Shown here: piece after piece, positions 15,844-25,312 of the stretch
Position numbering within the stretch: the stretch's first letter is position 1
Layout of the letters: the number at the start of each line of letters is the position of its first letter
Source of the DNA: Aerococcus viridans
GTDB lineage: Bacteria; Bacillota; Bacilli; Lactobacillales; Aerococcaceae
Direction of reading: 5' to 3'
Length of the DNA: 64,000 nucleotides
Assembly (NCBI RefSeq): GCF_002083135.2
Contig: NZ_NBTM02000001.1
Coordinates: 1,426,001-1,490,000 of the forward strand
Notes under the pieces: generated by a model
The model's input: only the letters and a program-made list of their open reading frames with translations
Databases searched by the model: none
Told to the model about the DNA's origin: nothing
Position numbers and translations under genes: made by a program

Positions 15844-17349
15844 ATGACGACTAAAGAAAGAATCGCAATCATTGGGGCAGGGATAGGTGGTTTATCTGCA
15901 GCTATCCGCCTGCAGCATGCAGGGTACCAAGTTGAAATCTTTGAAAAAGAATCGTTGCCGGGCGGTAAGATGAATCAGATGGCAATAGATGGCTATACCT
16001 TTGATGTAGGTCCAACGATTGTCATGTGGCCAGAAGCATATAGAGAGTTATTTACATTAACTGGTCGGGACCCAGAAGACTACATTCCTATGCAGAAACT
16101 AACCCCGATGTATGATGTATATTTTAAAGGAGAGCCTTACCGCCACTATAGCGTGAGTAATGATTTGACTGATTTAATGGCTTTAATGGAGTCAAAAGAT
16201 CCCCAAACCGCACTTGGTTTTCTTCAATACCTTGCAGAGATGTACCAACGATATCAAGTGGCTATGGACCATTTCATTAGACGACCATTTAGACATAAAT
16301 CGGATATATACAATCCTTCTATGTTGATTAATGCACTTAAATTAAAAACATTTGATAGTGCAGAACATATGATGGCGAAATTTATTCCAAATAAAGATAT
16401 TCAGCAGTTAATGGCTTTTCAAACACTTTATATAGGCGTTTCTCCTAAAAATGGACCTTCGCTTTATAATATGATCCCGATGATTGAACTATTATACGGC
16501 ATTCATTATGTCAAAGGTGGCATGCACACCGTAGCTAAAGGTTTTGCTGAATTGTTTGAAGAATTAGGTGGTGTCATTCATTATAATACACCAGTGGATA
16601 AGATTTTAATCGATGAACAACAAGTGAATGGTCTACAAGTTGGAGAGCACTTTATTCCTAGTAAGAGAGTCATTTCAAATGCTGATTTCCCATATACGAT
16701 GAAACATTTAATAGATGGCGATTTAAACCGAGGTAAATATACAGCCAAGAAGATAGATCAAATGGATTATTCTTGCTCTTGTTTAATATTCTACTGGGGC
16801 GTAGATGGTACGTTTAAAGACTTGAAGACCCATAACTTTATCATCTCAGAAGATTTAGACGATAACATGGAACGCATCTTTGACGGACGTTTGATTGACA
16901 ACCCATCAATATACCTTCACGTACCTTCTCAAGTTGATGAAACACGTGCACCAGAAGGAAAAGCTAATTTCTATCTCCTGATGCCGGTTTCAGAATTAGG
17001 CACAGCACAGTATGCTTATGACCAATCAACAGTGCAATTTTATAAAGAGAAAGCGTTGGAGACATTGGCGCGTATACCTGGATTAGAAGACCTTGAAAGT
17101 CAAATTGAAGTAGAACGTGTATTTACGCCTAATGATTTTGAATCCCACTATAATGCATACCGCGGGGCTACCTTTGGTTTGCAACCAACTTTAATGCAAA
17201 GTAACCACTTCAGACCGCAAGCAAAAGCTGAAAATGTGTCGGGTTTATATTTCACAGGTTCCTCCACCCATCCAGGTGCAGGGGTTCCTATAGTCATCGA
17301 GAGTGGCAAAATTTGTGCCGATGAGTTGATGTTAGATGACGAGGGTTAG
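15844..17349 (+). CDS. crtN: Diapophytoene (dehydrosqualene) desaturase CrtN
   Basis: FAD-dependent desaturase that converts C30 4,4'-diapophytoene to yellow 4,4'-diaponeurosporene, a membrane antioxidant. The 501 residues start with the dinucleotide-binding fold IAIIGAGIGGLSAAIRL and the following FEKESLPGGKM, and end with the carotenoid-desaturase signature FTGSSTHPGAGVPIVIESG. The ATG at 15844 is chosen because AAAAGGGGACC lies 7-16 bases upstream and the Rossmann motif follows immediately; a longer frame from 15751 would overlap the operator. crtM follows after 22 bases. Confidence 0.93.
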   Translation: MTTKERIAIIGAGIGGLSAAIRLQHAGYQVEIFEKESLPGGKMNQMAIDGYTFDVGPTIVMWPEAYRELFTLTGRDPEDYIPMQKLTPMYDVYFKGEPYRHYSVSNDLTDLMALMESKDPQTALGFLQYLAEMYQRYQVAMDHFIRRPFRHKSDIYNPSMLINALKLKTFDSAEHMMAKFIPNKDIQQLMAFQTLYIGVSPKNGPSLYNMIPMIELLYGIHYVKGGMHTVAKGFAELFEELGGVIHYNTPVDKILIDEQQVNGLQVGEHFIPSKRVISNADFPYTMKHLIDGDLNRGKYTAKKIDQMDYSCSCLIFYWGVDGTFKDLKTHNFIISEDLDDNMERIFDGRLIDNPSIYLHVPSQVDETRAPEGKANFYLLMPVSELGTAQYAYDQSTVQFYKEKALETLARIPGLEDLESQIEVERVFTPNDFESHYNAYRGATFGLQPTLMQSNHFRPQAKAENVSGLYFTGSSTHPGAGVPIVIESGKICADELMLDDEG

Positions 17350-17371
17350 AGTTAGAGAGGAAAGGGAGATT

Positions 17372-18271
17372 ATGGCAAGAAATCGTTCGCTTAGCGCATC
17401 TTATAAAGCTTCTGAAAATACGATGGCAGAAGCATCAAAGAGCTTTTACCAAGCTTTCCGCTTACTACCAAAAGAGACATTTGAAAGTGTTGCGGCTTTA
17501 TACACCTACAATCGTTATGTAGATGATATTGCAGATAGCGGAGACCTCACACAAGAAGAAGCTTTGAGAAGGTTAGATGATTTAGAAGCACAAATTCTAA
17601 ATATAGAAACGAGTGAAGAGGAACCATTTGCTTGGTGGTTGGCCTTCAAAGATACGATATCTACCTATCAAGTGTCTACTGATGCTTTGTTGAAACAGAT
17701 CCAAGGACAACGAATGGATATTTTAGGCTACAAAGTAGTCGATATGGCCGATTTGGTTGCTTACGCTTCAAATGTTGCTGGGTCAGTAGGGGAAATGTTA
17801 TTACCCCTACTAGTGGATGAAGCTACTGAGATTAATCAAGCTATGTGTCAAGCAGCAATAGATTTAGGTATTGGCATGCAGTTAACAAATATTTTAAGGG
17901 ATGTTGGTGAAGATTACCGTGAAAGACAACGGATATATCTTCCACAGACCTTGCTTGATCTTTATGGTGTTGATGAAGCCATGATCAAACAATTGTCATA
18001 CAAGGGTGGCAATATTCCTCAGAATTGGATTGATTTATGGGAGCATCTCTATCAGATTGCTGACCAATACTATTATAGTATTGAACCCTTTCTAAAAGAT
18101 TTTAGCCAAGCGGCACAACTGCCCATCCTAACATCTGCCTATATCTACCATGGAATTGGCGATGCTGTTAGAAAAGCGAATTACAATTGCTTCACTCAAA
18201 GAAATTATACCAGTAGCATTGAGCGGGCCCGCCTGATCTACCAAGCCAAGAAAGTGTTAGATGACACATAA
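17372..18271 (+). CDS. crtM: Dehydrosqualene (4,4'-diapophytoene) synthase CrtM
   Basis: Condenses two farnesyl diphosphates head to head to 4,4'-diapophytoene, the substrate of CrtN. The 299 residues carry both Asp-rich Mg-diphosphate sites of squalene/phytoene synthases: YVDDIAD near residue 50 and LRDVGEDYRERQRIYLP near 180. Start ATG 17372 follows AAAGGGAG. Pairing with a diapophytoene-type desaturase and the absence of a GGPP synthase nearby favour C30 chemistry; no crtO/P/Q genes are present, so the end product is probably diaponeurosporene rather than staphyloxanthin. Confidence 0.92.
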   Translation: MARNRSLSASYKASENTMAEASKSFYQAFRLLPKETFESVAALYTYNRYVDDIADSGDLTQEEALRRLDDLEAQILNIETSEEEPFAWWLAFKDTISTYQVSTDALLKQIQGQRMDILGYKVVDMADLVAYASNVAGSVGEMLLPLLVDEATEINQAMCQAAIDLGIGMQLTNILRDVGEDYRERQRIYLPQTLLDLYGVDEAMIKQLSYKGGNIPQNWIDLWEHLYQIADQYYYSIEPFLKDFSQAAQLPILTSAYIYHGIGDAVRKANYNCFTQRNYTSSIERARLIYQAKKVLDDT

Positions 18272-18326
18272 ATAGGACCGCAAAATGTCTTAATAATGCG
18301 GATGGGCGCTTATTTTATCCTATTTT
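18270..18326 (+). terminator. Probable terminator of crtNM
   Basis: Outer stem AAATAGGA / TCCTATTT with an inner CCGCA / TGCGG stem, ending in five T residues. It starts over the crtM stop codon. Confidence 0.5.
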
Positions 18327-18408
18327 TAGGATGTTTAGAGTGTCAACTGTGCAAACCTACTAATAGGACTAAAATATAGGGACAGGCATACGTTTTATAG
18401 ACAGCAGT

Positions 18409-18445
18409 CATCAAATATGACGTACATCAATAGTTGATTTGATGT
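18409..18445. promoter_or_regulatory. Inverted repeats upstream of the ABC operon
   Basis: CATCAAAT (18409) pairs with ATTTGATG (18437), and ACATCAA (18424) pairs with TTGATGT (18439), about 45 bases before the permease start. This looks like an operator, but its regulator is unknown and it does not resemble the HrtR site I remember. Confidence 0.35.
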
Positions 18446-18489
18446 AGGTGAATAATTAGATTCAACAGGTAGAGAGGAAGCAAATAAGC

Positions 18490-19605
18490 ATGTTTTTAGC
18501 CATTAAAGAAATATTATATGCAAAGAAAAAGTATAGTTTGGTTGTTGGGGTCATGTTTTTGATTGCTTTTTTGGTTTTTTTCTTAATTAGTTTGGCTTAT
18601 GGCCTAGCGATGGAGAATCGAATGGGGATTGACCAGTGGCAGGCTGACCAAATCATCTTGACAGAAGAAGCAGATGGGACAATAAGTCGCTCTAATATAA
18701 GTGAAGAGGATTATGATGCGGTTGATGCAGAAGATAAAGCTGCAATACTACAGATGCCAACCAATATGAATTCAGATAATATCGAAAGCGATGAACAACT
18801 ATCTATTTTCCTATTTGGTATTAATTTTGATGACTTTATTGCACCTGAAGTGACTGAAGGTCGTCAGGTGAACGCTGATAATGAAGCTTTAATCGACGAT
18901 AGTCTAACTAAACAATATGGCCTGGGAATAGGGGCTACTGTAACGATTGAAGGACAAGCGTTTGAAGTTGTGGGATTAACGACAAATACGAAATATAGTA
19001 TTGCGCCGATGGTTCATATCACACAAAATGCTTTTAGAAACATTCAAGATGCTTCATTGAATACATCGAATGCATCAGATAGTAACCAAATGTCTGAAGG
19101 TGAATTAGGGCAAGAGGCGGATAATCAAATAATTAATGCTATTATCGTACGCGGTGAAGCAACAGACCTACCTGACGATTTGGAAGTATGGTCAACGGCA
19201 GATTTTATCAATAATTTACCAGGATATAGCGCCCAGTTACTTACATTTATTTTCATGATTGGCTTTTTAATTTTAATTGCAGCAGTTGTGATTGGTATTT
19301 TTATTTATGTACTGACTATTCAAAAAATTGACGTGTTTGGCGTGATGAAAGCTCAAGGTATTTCAACAGGCACAATTGGTCGTTCTGTGGTTGTACAAAC
19401 CTTTATCCTTACATTAATAGGTCTAGTATTAGGCGTTGCGGTGACCATTTTGAGCATCTATTTCCTACCAGCTCAGGTGCCAACCCAAATCAATTGGCTA
19501 TTCTTTATAGTAGTTGGCGGTTTGATTTTACTTTGTTCATTAATTGGTGCTTTATTCTCAGTGAAAACAATAGTGAACGTCGATCCAGTAAGAGCAATCG
19601 CCTAG
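18490..19605 (+). CDS. ABC transporter permease, HrtB/FtsX-like
   Basis: A 371-residue MacB/FtsX-type permease: one TM helix at the N-terminus (about 16-42), an extracellular domain to about 245, then three TM helices (about 248-280, 300-325, 335-360) and the characteristic C-terminal VDPVRAIA. The overall plan and the start FLAIKEILYAKKKYSLV closely resemble HrtB, the permease that extrudes excess heme in staphylococci and lactococci; a heme substrate is inference. The extracellular part has an acidic insert. It is followed 9 bases later by its ATPase. Confidence 0.85.
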   Translation: MFLAIKEILYAKKKYSLVVGVMFLIAFLVFFLISLAYGLAMENRMGIDQWQADQIILTEEADGTISRSNISEEDYDAVDAEDKAAILQMPTNMNSDNIESDEQLSIFLFGINFDDFIAPEVTEGRQVNADNEALIDDSLTKQYGLGIGATVTIEGQAFEVVGLTTNTKYSIAPMVHITQNAFRNIQDASLNTSNASDSNQMSEGELGQEADNQIINAIIVRGEATDLPDDLEVWSTADFINNLPGYSAQLLTFIFMIGFLILIAAVVIGIFIYVLTIQKIDVFGVMKAQGISTGTIGRSVVVQTFILTLIGLVLGVAVTILSIYFLPAQVPTQINWLFFIVVGGLILLCSLIGALFSVKTIVNVDPVRAIA

Positions 19606-19614
19606 GAGGTCATT

Positions 19615-20310
19615 ATGAGTGTATTAACAATTGAAAATGTACAGAAAAAATTTAAAGATGGGGATACGGAAATTGTGGCCCTTGAAGAAACGTCATTTAC
19701 AGCAGAGAAAGGTGAATTTATTGCTATTATCGGTCCATCTGGTTCAGGAAAAAGTACCTTTTTAAGTATTGCTGCCGGATTACAGGAACCAACACAAGGT
19801 AGAGTAATGATTAATGACAAACCCTTTAGTGAAAAGAAAGAAAAAGAGCGGGCGCGCATTCGTTTTGAAGAAGTAGGATTTATCTTACAAGCGTCAAATC
19901 TTATTCCATTCCTCAAAGTATCTGATCAATTAAAATTAGTAGATAAACTATCTAAAAAAGAGAAAAGCCAATTAGATTTACTGCAACTACTAGGTATTGA
20001 AAAATTAAAAAATAAATTTCCAGAGCAAATCTCTGGGGGTGAAAAGCAGCGTGTTGCGATTGCACGCGCCTTATATAATAACCCTTCAATCATCTTTGCT
20101 GATGAACCAACAGCTAGCTTAGACTCTAAACGGGCGATGGATGTGGTGGATATCTTGGCCAAAATGACTAAACAACAAAATAAAACGACCATCATGGTTA
20201 CACACGATCTTCGTTTAATAGACCAATGCGATAAAGTCTATGAAATGAATGATGGAGTCTTAACCTTAAGAGAAAATATTGATACGACTAAGGATGTACA
20301 GATGGTTTAA
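19615..20310 (+). CDS. ABC transporter ATP-binding protein, HrtA/LolD-like
   Basis: A 231-residue ATPase with Walker A GPSGSGKST (about residue 40), Q-loop region GFILQASNL, signature ISGGEKQRVAIARAL, Walker B IIFADEPTASLD and H-loop MVTHDLRLI. It belongs to the MacB/LolD/HrtA group that pairs with FtsX-like permeases. AGGAGG precedes the ATG by 6 bases. With the permease it forms a two-gene exporter; no two-component system is adjacent. Confidence 0.9.
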   Translation: MSVLTIENVQKKFKDGDTEIVALEETSFTAEKGEFIAIIGPSGSGKSTFLSIAAGLQEPTQGRVMINDKPFSEKKEKERARIRFEEVGFILQASNLIPFLKVSDQLKLVDKLSKKEKSQLDLLQLLGIEKLKNKFPEQISGGEKQRVAIARALYNNPSIIFADEPTASLDSKRAMDVVDILAKMTKQQNKTTIMVTHDLRLIDQCDKVYEMNDGVLTLRENIDTTKDVQMV

Positions 20311-20499
20311 ATGAAAGTATAGTTAGATAGATGGAGTGTAAGAGGATAGTTCAAGCATAAAAAGTAGTGGTAAAAGAAATTTACCTAGTCCATTTTTATC
20401 CTACTATATCATATTTTTAGCTGTCTTATAGTAATCTATTAGAAGAGGAGACAAACAACTTGTGTTTTCGCTTCTTTTTTAAACCTTTCTTATCCTAGG
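20311..20499. other. Noncoding gap after the ABC operon
   Basis: AT-rich. A weak, poorly paired stem followed by six T residues near 20475 could terminate the ABC transcript. Nothing else is recognised. Confidence 0.4.
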
Positions 20500-20528
20500 T
20501 TGACAGACATATTGGCCGCCAGTAACAT
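20500..20528 (+). promoter_or_regulatory. Promoter of the 39-residue gene
   Basis: TTGACA (20500-20505), 17-base spacer, TAACAT (20523-20528). Strong -35. Transcription would start near 20535, just before the Zur-like box. Confidence 0.65.
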
Positions 20529-20542
20529 AAATACATAATTTC

Positions 20543-20563
20543 AAATCATAACCATTACGATTT
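20543..20563. promoter_or_regulatory. Zur-type zinc regulator box
   Basis: A 21-bp palindrome with halves AAATCATAA and ATTACGATTT. It matches the Bacillus Zur consensus (AAATCGTAA ... ATTACGATTT) at 19 of 21 positions as I recall it. It sits about 8 bases past the predicted transcription start, a repressing position. Confidence 0.7.
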
Positions 20564-20599
20564 AAGATAGTTGGAATAAAAATATAAGAAGGCAGAAGG

Positions 20600-20719
20600 A
20601 TGGCAGAAAGAATGGATCTAGCTAGTGCACGCCGCCGGATGAAAAGTCCCAATCGTAAAACCCGACAACGGGCACAAAAGGTATTGAAGGCTATAAATAA
20701 AAATGAAAGAGTTGATTGA
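20600..20719 (+). CDS. 39-residue basic protein, putative metal-homeostasis small protein
   Basis: A short frame starting ATG 20600 after GAAGG, with the sequence pattern MDLASARRRMKSPNRKTRQR near its start and about one third Arg/Lys. I recall short Lactobacillales proteins with DLASAYRxLKSPNxKTRxRA that annotation pipelines call putative metal homeostasis protein; this one fits that pattern closely. It has a consensus promoter, a Zur-type box and a terminator whose stem overlaps its stop codon, so it is a complete stand-alone gene. Function is not established; zinc-starvation expression is an inference from the box. Confidence 0.68.
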   Translation: MAERMDLASARRRMKSPNRKTRQRAQKVLKAINKNERVD

Positions 20720-20746
20720 CACAATACATTTCAATCAACTCCTTTT
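20708..20746. terminator. Terminator between the small gene and the Mga-like gene
   Basis: Perfect 11-bp stem GAGTTGATTGA / TCAATCAACTC, then CTTTTGCTTTC. Convergent position suggests it serves the + strand gene and possibly the minus-strand regulator. Confidence 0.75.
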
Positions 20747-20752
20747 GCTTTC

Positions 20753-22258
20753 TTATTCGTCCGAGGCCATTTCTTGCTTAAATTTTTGATAGCGTACTCT
20801 ATTAATAATATTTTCCAAAGACTGGAAATTATACTGATACGATTCACTTGTGATTGTATAAATTTCCTTTCCGGGAATAGATGGAATAGAAAATGAGCTA
20901 CAAATAATATCATAAGGACTTTCGGCTAATAGTGGTATTGATATATCCCAATTGTCCCAAGTTTCAACTTTTACTCTTGGCCCAAAAATGGCTTTAATGA
21001 TATTTGCTGCTTGCTTAGAACCTTCCCAAGTAATTTTAGCCAAAACAAGAATATTTGCAGCTGGCATTTTATTGGTTAGATTATTAAATAAATCTTCCCA
21101 ATAATTTAAAACAGAGTAAACAGTAGCGTAAAGTACGTGGGGATTATAATTATCACCAAAAACTAGTTTACAATAATTCTGCATACCTTCAAAAACCGCG
21201 TCGTAAAAAGCAGGATTATAATTACGGATTATTTGGTTGTGTTCCAAAAAATGGTCACGTAAAATAAATGGTTTAGAGACTGTTTGACCTTCAATTAAAA
21301 TAATATTGTATAATTCCAGTAAAAGTGCCTCCCGATTTGGCAAGGGAACCTTAAATTTGTGAATTAATCTATCTAGCGTTTCTTCAAGATAATTTAAAAT
21401 GTTTCCTATATGTTCATCAGAACTCCTGAGCGCTTCAATTTCTGCATAATCATATTTAAAATCTTGTTCAATAAACAAACCTAAAATTTGTTCAATATAT
21501 TCTTTGTCAAAGTCTAAATCAAATTTTTTATTTAATTCGTCTAAATCAAAATCGTAGATAACTATCGCTTCAGATAAAGAGTCTTGCAATCGTGTAATTG
21601 GTAGAGGATGTTTATGGCCATATTCATAGCGAATTTCATTCACAATTACACTAATAGATAGTGAATGTAAACTATAGATATCTAATTTGTATGGGGTATA
21701 TGAAGCCATATGTAAGAGTAAATTTTGATAAAAATTACGATCATGGTCTGGAAATGGCCAATGTAAGATATCAGAAGACTCTATGAAAAAACGTTGCATA
21801 AATAAGCGTATATTTAGTTCATCCCCACTAAATTGATAAGGGTCTGAGTCAATGGAAAAACCATACTTTTCAGTGAGTACTTTATTAATTTTTAGAATAG
21901 ATCGGTAAGTTGTTGATTCAGAGACAAAAAGGATATTTGAAAGCTCTCCCAAAGTAGCCTTATCATGGAAGAAGATATATTGAACAATGGTGAAATAGGT
22001 ATTTGAGTTATAAACTGCACGATACAGATTATCAATCGAAGTGTTGTTTTTGTATTGAATACCATATAAATCGTCTACTTTAAAAATATCTATGAAATCA
22101 TAATTATCATTAATATTACGAATAGTCTCCATCACCATACGGTTACTAATATTAGCGTAGGTTGCAATATCTTTCGCCTGTTGTGGTGTACCAATATGAG
22201 TCAAAAATTCTAATACTTCGATTTCTCGTCTTTGTTTATTTGTCAAAAGTTCTCGCAT
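20753..22258 (-). CDS. Mga/AtxA-like virulence-type regulator
   Basis: A 501-residue protein (start ATG 22258, after AGAAGTGAT; an in-frame GTG 9 bases upstream is possible). It has an N-terminal HTH pair: about 5-60 (QQAKDIATYANISNRMVMETIRNI) and about 65-130 (ATLGELSNILFVSESTTYRSILKIN), the latter typical of the Mga HTH domain, followed by a long PRD-like middle part and an EIIB-like C-terminus. Mga-family proteins sense PTS sugar status and switch on surface genes. It points toward the small zinc-box gene and away from the polysaccharide region; the 368-base AT-rich upstream gap could hold its target sites. Confidence 0.85.
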   Translation of the reverse strand: MRELLTNKQRREIEVLEFLTHIGTPQQAKDIATYANISNRMVMETIRNINDNYDFIDIFKVDDLYGIQYKNNTSIDNLYRAVYNSNTYFTIVQYIFFHDKATLGELSNILFVSESTTYRSILKINKVLTEKYGFSIDSDPYQFSGDELNIRLFMQRFFIESSDILHWPFPDHDRNFYQNLLLHMASYTPYKLDIYSLHSLSISVIVNEIRYEYGHKHPLPITRLQDSLSEAIVIYDFDLDELNKKFDLDFDKEYIEQILGLFIEQDFKYDYAEIEALRSSDEHIGNILNYLEETLDRLIHKFKVPLPNREALLLELYNIILIEGQTVSKPFILRDHFLEHNQIIRNYNPAFYDAVFEGMQNYCKLVFGDNYNPHVLYATVYSVLNYWEDLFNNLTNKMPAANILVLAKITWEGSKQAANIIKAIFGPRVKVETWDNWDISIPLLAESPYDIICSSFSIPSIPGKEIYTITSESYQYNFQSLENIINRVRYQKFKQEMASDE

Positions 22259-22626
22259 ATATATCACTTCTAATTTAAAATTAGAAAACTCCTTTCTACA
22301 AAGATATCTCCCCTATATAATATAATGTATTTGTATTAAAGGCTAGTAACATGTAAAAAATCTTGCAATATTTACGAAAGTAAATTAGCATAACAAAAAA
22401 TAAACAAAATTAAATAATATTTGTATTTATTAAAACTTAAGTAATGAATGAGTAAATTCATCGGAAATGAATTCTATTGAGCATTAAGGTGAATATAATT
22501 GTTCAGAAAATCAATCTGAAAAAATATTCAAAAAAAATTTAAATAAGGAAAACGATAGATGTGTTATCAATCCAAGTGAATGCGTACTACATTTATGCGT
22601 GTCGTTGTTGTATAAGGAGCCTACTT
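22259..22626. other. AT-rich intergenic region upstream of Mga-like gene
   Basis: About 370 bases, very AT-rich, no open frame. TATAATATAATG near 22317 could serve a promoter. AAGGAG at 22613 is the ribosome site of the decayed glycosyltransferase. Nothing else is recognised. Confidence 0.5.
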
Positions 22627-23012
22627 ATGGTTAAGCCATTAATTGTTATCTCAACACTAGAACTTGATAAAGAATTGATTTAACTATTAGCTAATATTAG
22701 GGAGGATAATCAAGATTTATCTATCTTGATTATTAATGATAGTAGTGGAAATAAATACCAAAATATGTTTTATCAAACAGAGAAAAATTTTAATGCACAA
22801 GTGATTCAACACCCTAAAAATCATGGCAAGGATGATGCATTAAAGACAGCGATGGCGGCTTTATTGGTTAACTATCCCGAAATAGATTTGATTGTTACCA
22901 TTGATTCTGACGGCCCAAATTCTTGCAGCGATATGATGAAGCCGGTTGAATTAGCAAAGTAATATCCAGATGGACTCGTCTTAGGAACAGGACAATTTGA
23001 TAGAAATGTGCC
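22627..23012 (+). pseudogene. Broken family 2 glycosyltransferase
   Basis: Translating from ATG 22627 gives a GtrB/dolichol-phosphate-mannose-synthase-like start, with in-frame stops at 22681 (after KELI) and 22960 (LAK then stop, then YPDGLVLGTGQFDRNVPF continues in the same frame). Recognisable are NDSSGNKYQ, HPKNHGKDDALKTA and IVTIDSDGPNS (the family has DSDGQ). The C-terminal part is deleted. The first stop codon in particular shows that it is dead. Confidence 0.8.
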
Positions 23013-23044
23013 ATTTATACTTTGCTGCTTATATTGACGGGTTA

Positions 23045-24711
23045 AAGCCTTCATTTTATTCCTTATAGTATGTATTTTTATCTATGCGATATGGATCTTA
23101 TATCAGTGGATGAAAATCTAAATCAGCAATCTTTAAAGTGACGCCAATTAGCTTTGGTAACTATTTCCTAATGGTGTGTTTATTAATATTTTCTTGCAGA
23201 TTCATTTAAATCATTATGATAACTATTCTCACTGAGCGACCATCGTTAAATTTCTTTACACCGAAGGGCGGTTACCGGATGTACGTGATACATTAATCGC
23301 TTATACTTCTTATCCAATGGGGTCATCTTTGTTAGTATACTTTGCAACCTATCTTGCAGGTTATACGGATAGTGTTTTAATGATAGGGCAGTTTGCATTA
23401 ATTCTCTCCTGTATTTACGCGATGTTTTCAGTAGTCAGAGATTCTAGTCGGATCCTTATTCTTGCTATGTTATTTAATATCATCGCTGCTTTTAACCACT
23501 TCAATAAGGCTATTCGTATGAACAACCTACTCGTTGATTTCTTATTGCCTTTACTCGCATTAGCTGGGATTGCTGGCATTTATAATATGCGCCATAATCT
23601 AAAAGCCATGAGTATCTATACCTTACTGGTTGTTTCTGCTTTAACCTTAGTCAAATCAAGTGCTATTTTCTTTGCAGCAATTATCATGGTTTACTACCTA
23701 TACGAAAGTATCAGACAGCTTTTAGGGGAGAGGGGTAAATTCAAATCAAGCTTGGTTGTGCTAATGACAAGTGTCTTATCCTTTATGCCTATTTGGCATT
23801 GGAACATCCATGTAAAGGCTAATTTCCATGTGACAAAACATGAAGTTTCAGTGACCTCTTACCAAGAGATATTTCAAGCAAAAGATGGCACAATTATTCA
23901 CCAAATTACTGATTTATTCATTAACACTATCACAAGTCTATCCACAGTTTCCACCCGAGGTATTCTACTGGTTCATGTGATGATGATTGGCGTTTATATC
24001 ATCATTCGTTGGGGAATTGGCAGGAAGAACCCTGTCCTATGGCAATTAGCATTAATCAATATCATTGCAATTGTCTACTATATAGGCATATATGCGATGT
24101 TTCTATTCTCCATGCCAACAGAAGAAGCCTTGTATCTCGCTGGGTTTGACAGGTATGCATCAAGCATGGTCATTATGGCGCTAGGCCTAGCGGGGATGTT
24201 TCTTGCTAGACAAATCGATTATGCTTTTTATGAACAACGAATCAATTATAGAAATTTTAAATCTTATAAATCCATCAAGACAAAAAAACTATGCCAATAT
24301 ACTTCAATATTCTTGTTATTCTCATCAGTCTTATTGATTATTTCAGAATCAGGCGGATTGTTATATAACGACGTCAATTATCAAACATCAGCTGCAGGTG
24401 AAGTCACTAGCATAACAGGAAATCATATGACCTTAAATGATGACCGATACCTAATCGTTACACCAAATAAAGAAGAAGTCGATAACTACTTCGTTCGGTT
24501 CTTCGGTAAATACTGGTTATACTCACCCAACGTCGATGGTAGAGAAGACTTTAATATGTCACTAGCGGAATTTAAGGATTTAATTGCGTCCTACGACAAA
24601 ATTATGATTTTAGAAGATCACTATACCTTTAATGAAATGACTGAATTATTAAACGGTATAACCTATCAACCGGGTATATATACTAGTAAGGAATTACTCG
24701 CTAACAACTAG
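23045..24711 (+). pseudogene. Broken multi-TM glycosyltransferase-like membrane protein
   Basis: The 3' 464 codons from 23317 are open and encode about ten TM helices and an extracellular C-terminal part, of the type that accompanies GtrB-like enzymes in glycan modification. The same frame continues upstream (ATIVKLLYTEGRLPDVRDTL) to a TGA at 23233-23235 that replaces an expected Trp codon, and further upstream the sequence NQQSLKV...SFGNYFLMV is in another frame. So the gene is broken by a nonsense change plus a frameshift. An internal start at 23317 could make a truncated protein, but it has no ribosome site. Confidence 0.75.
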
Positions 24712-24755
24712 GACTCTGTTATAATATAAACCATCATATTTAAAGGAGTTCTCTC

Positions 24756-25265
24756 ATGTTATATAAATATCCTTATCAATCTGAATTAGGCATCATTACA
24801 TTACTAGCAAACGACCATGGATTATTAGGCGCATGGTTTGAGGATCAATCCAATTTTGGCGGTACATTTGATCTCGAAAAGATTGAACCTATTGCAGAGT
24901 TTGAGCAATCAAAGATTATCAATGAAGTGGTAAAATGGTTAGACGCATACTTTAAAAAGCAACCACTTGAAACAGTCGATTTTCAATTAAGGCCTCAAGG
25001 GACTGCCTTTCAGCAAGATGTGTGGACCGAATTACAAAAAATCCCTTATGGCGAAACGATTACCTTAGAGCAATTATTAGATAGAATTGATTCTAGACAA
25101 ACTAAAGGGCGAGGATCAGTAAATACTTTGATTGGTGCAGTAACAAGTAATCCAATAGCTATTATGATACCAAGCCACCGCGTCTTGATACCAAGCAATC
25201 AAGCAGGGAATCTACTTGCCACAAATCATTTAGGACAAGTACTTAGAGAATTTGAAAGAAGATAA
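24756..25265 (+). CDS. Alkyltransferase-like protein (Ogt/MGMT family) with Cys-to-Ser active site
   Basis: A 169-residue protein with the layout of O6-methylguanine-DNA methyltransferase: RNase-H-like N-terminal domain, then FQQDVWTELQKIPYGET (residues 85-101) and SNPIAIMIPSHRV (131-143). In active enzymes the motif is PCHRV; here residue 140 is Ser (codon AGC at 25173-25175), so the methyl-accepting thiol is absent. Known alkyltransferase-like proteins have Trp there and recruit excision repair; Ser is unusual. Good ribosome site (AAAGGAG) and own terminator. Either an ATL-type sensor or a decaying enzyme. Confidence 0.85.
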   Translation: MLYKYPYQSELGIITLLANDHGLLGAWFEDQSNFGGTFDLEKIEPIAEFEQSKIINEVVKWLDAYFKKQPLETVDFQLRPQGTAFQQDVWTELQKIPYGETITLEQLLDRIDSRQTKGRGSVNTLIGAVTSNPIAIMIPSHRVLIPSNQAGNLLATNHLGQVLREFERR

Positions 25266-25269
25266 TCCA

Positions 25270-25312
25270 AAAAAGCATCAAAACCAATAGAGGAATGGTT
25301 TTGATGCTTTTT
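25270..25312 (+). terminator. Terminator after the alkyltransferase-like gene
   Basis: 17-bp perfect stem AAAAAGCATCAAAACCA / TGGTTTTGATGCTTTTT with a 9-base loop and a short T-run; bidirectional in form. Confidence 0.88.

Noticed and set aside
20479-20724. 81-codon minus-strand frame over the Zur-box region
   Set aside because: It runs through a promoter, operator and the better supported + strand small gene and lacks a ribosome site.
23317-24711. 464-codon frame as an intact membrane protein gene
   Set aside because: The same frame continues upstream with family-like residues to a TGA, and there is no ribosome site at 23317, so it is the 3' part of a broken gene.
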